Source: Chloroflexota bacterium | GTDB taxonomy: Bacteria; Chloroflexota; Dehalococcoidia; Bin125 | Length of the DNA stretch: 37,948 bases | Direction: 5' to 3' | Assembly: GCA_028873865.1 (NCBI GenBank) | Contig: JAPPNI010000022.1 | Coordinates: forward strand, 1-37,948 | Part shown: positions 32,017 to 37,948 of the stretch, in pieces | Layout of the letters: every line of letters starts with the position of its first letter | How positions within the stretch are numbered: the stretch's first letter is position 1 | Notes under the pieces: model-generated | Database searches by the model: none | What the model was told of the DNA's origin: nothing | The model's input: the letters and a program-made list of their open reading frames with translations, nothing else | Made by a program: the position numbers and the translations under genes

Positions 32017-32904
32017 CTAGAGCAGGAACCGCTTCGGTGCGCTCGACGGTTGCCGGCGGAAGTTGTCGATCAGCAGCCGCTGTCGTCCCTCGTCCACGAT
32101 CCACTCGGCCCGGCAGCGGCGCTGGTCCTCGAGGATCGTCTGGCTCTGCCGGTGCAACCGCTGATACTCCTGCCGGTCCTCCGCCTCCACCCCGAACAGG
32201 CCGCTGCCGACCGCGAACCGGCACTGCCGATCCTGGATCACGAGCTGCCAGCCGAACACCAGCTGCGCCCAGCCCAGGTGAAACGCCTCGTCGGCCCAGT
32301 TCACCAGGAAGCGCTTGTCATGCGAACCGTCTGCCGTCAGCAGCGCCGACGCCCCAAAATGGGGCCGCGACAGCTCCGACACCGCCCGGTACGCCCCGGC
32401 CGTCTCCGGCGCCATCGCGATCTGCTGCCCGGCCATGTACTGCCCCATGCCAACCTCGACCGCATGCTGCTCGGTGTTGTTCGACCAGGCCTCCCGCAGC
32501 CAGTCCTCGAACTCGATCTGCTCCTCGCCCACGACCGCCTGCTCCGCGCCCAGCCACTCCATCGTCCCCCGCAGCAACGGCAACACGGCCGAGTACGAAG
32601 CCCGCGCCGTCAGCGCCCGAGCCTCGATCCCGCCGCCGTACACCCGCGACCAGAACATCAACGCCGATGCATAACGCCGGTTGCGGAACGAGGAGCCATA
32701 AGACTGCTCGACGATCTTGCGCTGCAACGCGAACGCGTCCTGCAGCCAGCTCAGATCAAGCGGCAGGGCGAAGCTGGTCTCCCGAAACGCGTCGCGCCGC
32801 ACCTGGGGCTCGTCGTCGCGCGGCCTGGCCAGCGCAGGAGTTTCGGCAGGGAAGGTGATCGGTGAGATTCGCTGCCTGGGAGGATCAGGCGGGTCCGAGC
32901 TCAT
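32017..32904 (-). CDS. Unrecognised protein, second gene of a coupled pair
   Basis: This 295-residue protein starts at ATG 32904, overlapping the stop of the upstream gene by ATGA. The N-terminal 30 residues are Pro/Arg-rich and probably disordered. The rest looks globular and helical, with many Trp and Gln (SWLQDAFALQRKIVEQSYGS, MFWSRVYGGGIEARALTARA, WLREAWSNNTEQHAVEVGMG). No signal peptide, P-loop or metal motif was found. Its codon use matches the surrounding core genes. The family is not recognised and no function is offered. Confidence 0.6.
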   Translation of the reverse strand: MSSDPPDPPRQRISPITFPAETPALARPRDDEPQVRRDAFRETSFALPLDLSWLQDAFALQRKIVEQSYGSSFRNRRYASALMFWSRVYGGGIEARALTARASYSAVLPLLRGTMEWLGAEQAVVGEEQIEFEDWLREAWSNNTEQHAVEVGMGQYMAGQQIAMAPETAGAYRAVSELSRPHFGASALLTADGSHDKRFLVNWADEAFHLGWAQLVFGWQLVIQDRQCRFAVGSGLFGVEAEDRQEYQRLHRQSQTILEDQRRCRAEWIVDEGRQRLLIDNFRRQPSSAPKRFLL

Positions 32905-33452
32905 GGCCTCGAGGTCCCCTGCTCGCGAGCGGCGAGCACCGCCTCCAGCCAGAGCAGCAGCCGCTCGCTCTGCGCCTCGATGAACGGACGGTCCGGATGC
33001 CACTCCCACAGCTCGCGCACCACCTCCAGCGTCGACCACGTGCTGCCCTCGCCGCCGCTCACAATCTGCACCAGCCGGTCGGCGACCTGGTCGGCCGTCC
33101 AGACCAGCGGCCGCTCGTAATCCAGCATCCGCGTGGTCTGGGTCAGCGCCCGAATCCAGCGGTCGACCGTGTCGAACGCGACCCGCCGATCCATCAACAG
33201 CGCCCGCAGCGCCAGCACCTCGGGCAGATCGACCACCCGCGCCGGAGGCCGGTCGGGCGGCGGCACCGGTTCCGGGCCGTCGTCTTCGGGAAACCGCGCC
33301 CGCGCCTCCGACCACGCGCTCACCGGAATCCGGCGCAGTTCGTTGTAGACCAACGCACCGCCCGAGCCGCTGTCCCACCAGCCGCGCAAGCGCTCATGTC
33401 GGGCAAAAGGATGCTGGCTCACATCGAAATCGGAGGAGGGCGAAGGCGGCAC
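32901..33452 (-). CDS. Unrecognised protein, first gene of a coupled pair
   Basis: This 183-residue protein starts at GTG 33452, with no clear ribosome site. The N-terminus is polar. LRGWWDSGSGGALVYNELRR and a Trp-rich C-terminal helical part (LEVVRELWEWHPDRPFIEAQ, LLLWLEAVLAAR) stand out. A Pro-rich linker (residues of about 60-70) separates the two halves. It is coupled by ATGA to the 295-residue gene, so the two products are probably made in equal amounts and may interact. It is divergent from the recombinase gene, with 195 bp between that hold nothing I can name. Confidence 0.55.
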   Translation of the reverse strand: MPPSPSSDFDVSQHPFARHERLRGWWDSGSGGALVYNELRRIPVSAWSEARARFPEDDGPEPVPPPDRPPARVVDLPEVLALRALLMDRRVAFDTVDRWIRALTQTTRMLDYERPLVWTADQVADRLVQIVSGGEGSTWSTLEVVRELWEWHPDRPFIEAQSERLLLWLEAVLAAREQGTSRP

Positions 33453-33647
33453 GGGACAAGGTTATCGCAGGAACTTCTGTCGGCGGATAACGCGAGCTTC
33501 TGTTGATGGAGTGTTACGTGGAATAACTGATAACTCCGATTACGCAGCGCCCACGCGTGCGCTTCGAAGCGCTTGCTAGAGCGGATCCAGCGCCGACGCC
33601 TGTTGTTGGCGCCGCCACTACGAGTACGAAGGAGACCACGCGACAAC

Positions 33648-34568
33648 ATGGAACACGAAATCCAGCAGTTTCTGACCTACATGGCGGCGGAACGCGGAGC
33701 CTCGGCCAACACCATCTCCGCCTATCGCAACGACCTCGCCCAGTTGCGCTCCTACTTCGTCGAGCAGCACCAGCAGGACGACGACCAATCCGCCGGCATG
33801 CCGATCGAGGAGATCGATGTCGAGCAACTGCAGGAGTACATCGTCCATCTGCGCGAGCAGCAATACGCCGCCGCCACCGTGGCGCGCAAGGTCGCAGCGG
33901 TCAAGAGCCTGTTCAGCTACCTCCACGGCGAGGGTCTGATCGATGTCAACCCGGCCGAGCAGCTCTCCTCCCCGCGCGTCGGCCGCAGTCTGCCCCGGAC
34001 CCTGACGATCCAGGAGGTCGACGCGCTGCTCGAACAGCCCAGCCGCTGGGACACCCCCGAGGCCGCCCGCGACCAGGCGATGCTGGAAATGCTCTACGCC
34101 ACCGGCATGCGCGTCTCCGAGTTCGTCTCGCTCGATCTCTCCTCCATCGAACTACAGGGCCAGCGAGCCTCGGTCCGCTGCGTCGGCAAGGGCCGCCGCG
34201 AGCGCCTGATTCCGATCCACTCGGCCGCCGTCGCCGCCCTGCACCACTACCTGCAGGAAGCCCGCCCCAAGCTGGCCCGCGGACGGCGTGAAGTCGCGCT
34301 CTTCATCAATCGCCGCGGCGAGCGTCTCACCCGCCAGGGCGTCTGGCTGATCATCAAGAACTACGCCGAGGCCGCCGGCATCTCCGGGGTGACCCCGCAC
34401 ACGCTCCGCCACAGCTTCGCCACCCATCTGCTGCGCGGGGCCGCGCCGCTGCGCAACGTCCAGGAGCTCATGGGCCACGCCAACATCTCCACCACCCAGC
34501 TCTATACCCAGTTGACCAACGAACACCTGCGGGACGTCTACGATCGGGCACATCCGCGCGCCAGCTAG
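33648..34568 (+). CDS. xerD: Tyrosine recombinase XerC/XerD
   Basis: ATG 33648 opens the conserved SAM-like N-terminal domain (EIQQFLTYMAAERGASANTI). An AGGAG lies about 14 bases upstream, rather far. The 306-residue length fits XerC/D. Catalytic residues are visible: Arg in ATGMRVSE, Lys in GKGRRER, His-x-x-Arg in HTLRHSFATHLL, His in GHANIS and Tyr in TQLYTQL. It resolves chromosome dimers at dif; XerC and XerD cannot be told apart firmly from this window. No dif site is seen nearby and no integrase-type extra domain is present, so a housekeeping role is more likely than a mobile element. Confidence 0.9.
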   Translation: MEHEIQQFLTYMAAERGASANTISAYRNDLAQLRSYFVEQHQQDDDQSAGMPIEEIDVEQLQEYIVHLREQQYAAATVARKVAAVKSLFSYLHGEGLIDVNPAEQLSSPRVGRSLPRTLTIQEVDALLEQPSRWDTPEAARDQAMLEMLYATGMRVSEFVSLDLSSIELQGQRASVRCVGKGRRERLIPIHSAAVAALHHYLQEARPKLARGRREVALFINRRGERLTRQGVWLIIKNYAEAAGISGVTPHTLRHSFATHLLRGAAPLRNVQELMGHANISTTQLYTQLTNEHLRDVYDRAHPRAS

Positions 34569-34619
34569 GCAAGTCAACCCGGCACAACCCAGCACAACCC
34601 GGCGCGCGTCCGAACCTGA

Positions 34620-35930
<1,311 letters not shown>

Positions 35931-37859
35931 CTAAAGCTCAAGCTTGAGTTGTTCGGCCAGACGCTGCGTCATACCCGGCGTTGCGGCAAGATCGGTCACC
36001 TCGGCTTCACGGATCGCCTGCAGCGAGCCAAACTTCCTCAGCAGCGCCTTCTTGCGGCGCGGACCGATGCCCTTGATCCGGTCAAGTGTGCTCTGCGACG
36101 TTTGTCGCGCTCGCAATCTGCGGTGATAGGAGATGGCGAATCGGTGTGCCTCGTCGCGGATGCGTTGGACGAGGTAGAGTCCCTGCGAGCGCCGGTCGAG
36201 CCTGACCGGGTCGGACGAATCAACCTGGAACAGCAGCTCCTCACGTTTGGCCAGGCCGGCCAGCGGGATGTCGTCGACAGCGAGATTGCGCATCACATCG
36301 TGCGCGGCGGACACCTGACCCTTCCCGCCATCGACAATAACCAAGTCGGGGATGGCACCCCAGCCCTCCGTTTCAGACTGATCTTCCTGGTCGGCCTCTG
36401 CTGCCGAGGGTTCGTCGGGAACATCGAAGCCCTTCGCACGCTCCGCCCGGCGCTCCTCGCCCAGTCGCTTGAAGCGGCGTTGGATCACCTCGGCCATTGA
36501 GGCGAAGTCGTTCGGTCCGTCACTGGTATCGACGGTCTTGATCAGGAAGCGGCGGTACTCGCTGGTCGCCGGTCGCCCGTCCAGGAAGACGACCATCGAG
36601 GCAACGACGTTTGAGCCCTGTGTGTTCGAGATGTCGTAGCACTCGATCCGTTTCGGGGGCGTCGGCAGACTGAGCGCTTCTTCCAGCTCGGCGAGGGCGG
36701 CGTCGGTGCGGCCTCGATCGGCCATCCAGCGCACCCGCGACATCGCCAGGGTCTCCGAAGCGTTCTCGGTCGCCATCGCGACCAGACGGCGCTTATCGCC
36801 ACGCTTCGGGTACCGAACCTCGACTTTCGAGCCCCGCTTCTCCGACAGCCAGCCTTGCAGCAGTTCCAGATCATCCACCTCGCCCGGAATCAGAACCAGC
36901 TTGGGCGGCTGCAGACCACCTTCATAGTGCTGTCGCAGGAAGGATGCGATGACCGAGCTGGCCGATTCTTCCTTCACACCGGCAAGGTTGAAATGGTCGG
37001 AACCGGCCATGTTCTGGCCGCGAATGAAGAGGACCTGCACGACCGCCTCGTCGCCGTCGACGGCGAGACCAAAGACGTCGATCTCGGCGGCCGACGTGTC
37101 GGCAGTGAGCTGCGTCTCGGTGACGCGCTCGACGGCGCTGACCTGATCCCGCAGCTGGGCTGCCCGCTCGAAGTTCAGATCGTCGGCCGCCTCCGCCATC
37201 GCCGACTTGAGCTGCCTGACCACCGTTTCGCTCTTGCCGTCCAAAAAGAGCATCGTCTGGTCGATCACCTCTCGGTATTCGTCCGGCGTGCAGAAGGAGG
37301 TGCAGGGCGCAATGCAGCGGCGGATGTAGTACTCGAGGCAGGGGCGCGGATCGGAGCCGGTGATCTCTTTGTCGCATGATCGCCACGGGAACAGCTTCTT
37401 CACAAGATCCAATGTCGTACGCACCGACTTGGCCGACGCATATGGTCCGAAATAGCGACTGCCGTCTCTGGCCACGCGGCGGGTGATCGTCACTCTCGGC
37501 CAGGGCGCGTCGACATCGATCTTCAGGTAGGGATAGTGCTTGTCGTCCTTGAGCCGAACGTTGAAAAACGGCTGGTGCCGCTTGACCAGCGTCGCTTCGA
37601 GATGCAGCGCGTCCTGCTCGGTATGGGTCGTGACGTACTCGAGCTGGGCAATACGTCCGGCGAGGACGCGGGTCTTGCCCTCGAGCGAGCGCGGCGAGCC
37701 AAAGTAGCTACGCACGCGCGACCGTAGGTTCGCGGCTTTGCCGATGTAGATCACACGGTCGTTGGCGTCGCGGAAAGTGTAGACACCGGGCTTCGAGGGC
37801 AAAGCGGCGACCTGCGCCTGGAGCTGCGGACGAGCCTGGTCGGTAGCGTCGGTGGTCAC
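35931..37859 (-). CDS. uvrC: Excinuclease ABC subunit C (UvrC)
   Basis: This 642-residue protein starts at GTG 37859. The N-terminal GIY-YIG nuclease domain (PGVYTFRDANDRVIYIGKAA, about 25-44) makes the 3' cut. A Cys cluster (PWRSCD, RPCLEYYIRRCIAPC) near 155-180 is the [4Fe-4S] site. A UVR domain (ADDLNFERAAQLRDQV) near 230 binds UvrB. The RNase-H-like domain (RIECYDISNTQGSN, LVIVDGGKGQ) makes the 5' cut, and the C-terminal tandem HhH (IKGIGPRRKKALLRKFGS, LAATPGMTQRLAEQL) binds DNA. It acts in nucleotide excision repair. An acidic insert near 490-515 (SAAEADQEDQSETEG) is longer than usual. Confidence 0.97.
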   Translation of the reverse strand: MTTDATDQARPQLQAQVAALPSKPGVYTFRDANDRVIYIGKAANLRSRVRSYFGSPRSLEGKTRVLAGRIAQLEYVTTHTEQDALHLEATLVKRHQPFFNVRLKDDKHYPYLKIDVDAPWPRVTITRRVARDGSRYFGPYASAKSVRTTLDLVKKLFPWRSCDKEITGSDPRPCLEYYIRRCIAPCTSFCTPDEYREVIDQTMLFLDGKSETVVRQLKSAMAEAADDLNFERAAQLRDQVSAVERVTETQLTADTSAAEIDVFGLAVDGDEAVVQVLFIRGQNMAGSDHFNLAGVKEESASSVIASFLRQHYEGGLQPPKLVLIPGEVDDLELLQGWLSEKRGSKVEVRYPKRGDKRRLVAMATENASETLAMSRVRWMADRGRTDAALAELEEALSLPTPPKRIECYDISNTQGSNVVASMVVFLDGRPATSEYRRFLIKTVDTSDGPNDFASMAEVIQRRFKRLGEERRAERAKGFDVPDEPSAAEADQEDQSETEGWGAIPDLVIVDGGKGQVSAAHDVMRNLAVDDIPLAGLAKREELLFQVDSSDPVRLDRRSQGLYLVQRIRDEAHRFAISYHRRLRARQTSQSTLDRIKGIGPRRKKALLRKFGSLQAIREAEVTDLAATPGMTQRLAEQLKLEL

Positions 37860-37894
37860 GGATTCAGCCTAGCGAAGCAGACTGACCGTTGAGG

Positions 37895-37948
37895 TGGCGC
37901 GCCCGGCAGGACTTGAACCTGCGACCTCTGCCTCCGCAGGGCAGCGCT
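37895..37948 (-). tRNA. tRNA-Arg (GCG), 3' part only
   Basis: The window cuts this tRNA. On the minus strand the anticodon arm CTGCC-CTGCGGA-GGCAG (anticodon GCG), variable loop AGGTC, T-arm GCAGG-TTCAAGT-CCTGC, acceptor strand CGGGCGC, discriminator G and encoded CCA are visible. GCG reads the Arg codons CGC/CGU. Most bacteria use ACG (inosine) for these, so the missing 5' half should confirm the call. Confidence 0.85.

Noticed and set aside
33465..33560. AT-richer stretch with GTTATC/GATAAC and ATAACTGATAACT near xerD, considered as a dif site
   Set aside because: No 11-6-11 arm layout matching known dif sites; arms too short.
35931..35950. 12-bp palindrome CTCAAGCTTGAG at the eno/uvrC junction, considered as a terminator
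   Set aside because: No loop between the arms and no T-run; it is inside uvrC coding sequence.

Overview
The window is a high-GC bacterial chromosome segment with dense, mostly non-overlapping genes, frequent GTG starts, 4-nt ATGA/GTGA stop-start overlaps and tRNA genes that encode their CCA ends. Three of the genes are core (ffh, eno, uvrC). The lineage cannot be fixed without searches. The mix of a DUF35/thiolase pair, imelysins, tandem TMPK-like kinases and an HMP-salvage thiamine operon would suit an uncultured Chloroflexota (Dehalococcoidia-like) genome or a related Terrabacteria group. That is inference, not a result.

Layout. 1-3054: the tail of an unknown gene, a small Ig-like protein, a septation-protein-like membrane protein, a convergent Ldh2-type dehydrogenase, and a small basic protein closed by a strong hairpin. 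3278-5009: a DUF35 (zinc ribbon/OB-fold) plus thiolase pair closed by a textbook terminator. 5112-5552: a membrane protein built of 11-residue repeats. 5574-17377: a TPP riboswitch followed by a tightly packed run of genes, thiD-thiE-thiO-thiO2-thiS-thiG-tenA-thiY-thiZ-thiX-tenI and then a 992-residue FAD/Fe-S oxidoreductase. This operon makes the thiazole by glycine oxidation and obtains HMP by salvage and import. No thiC, thiF or thiH is present in it.

17389-19010: tRNA-Phe, then two translationally coupled thymidylate-kinase-like proteins that lack the usual substrate motif; one has Arg in place of the Walker A Lys. 19065-24383: a four-gene operon on the minus strand, imelysin - di-heme oxidoreductase (DUF1111) - imelysin-like - vitamin-K-dependent gamma-carboxylase-like membrane protein. 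It is driven from a promoter that sits inside a perfect 37-bp palindrome. A heme/iron-binding-type lipoprotein is divergent to it. This block looks like a metal-responsive (probably iron) surface system and is the most interesting part of the window.

26101-29873 (minus strand): gap-ffh-rpsP-khpA-rimM-tRNA-Ala, the signal recognition and ribosome maturation cluster. 30042-33452 is an accessory patch: a DUF3800 protein of lower GC, a helix-turn-helix protein with a clear promoter, and a coupled pair of unrecognised genes. 33648-37948: a XerC/D recombinase, enolase and UvrC (convergent, with abutting stop codons), and a truncated tRNA-Arg at the window edge.
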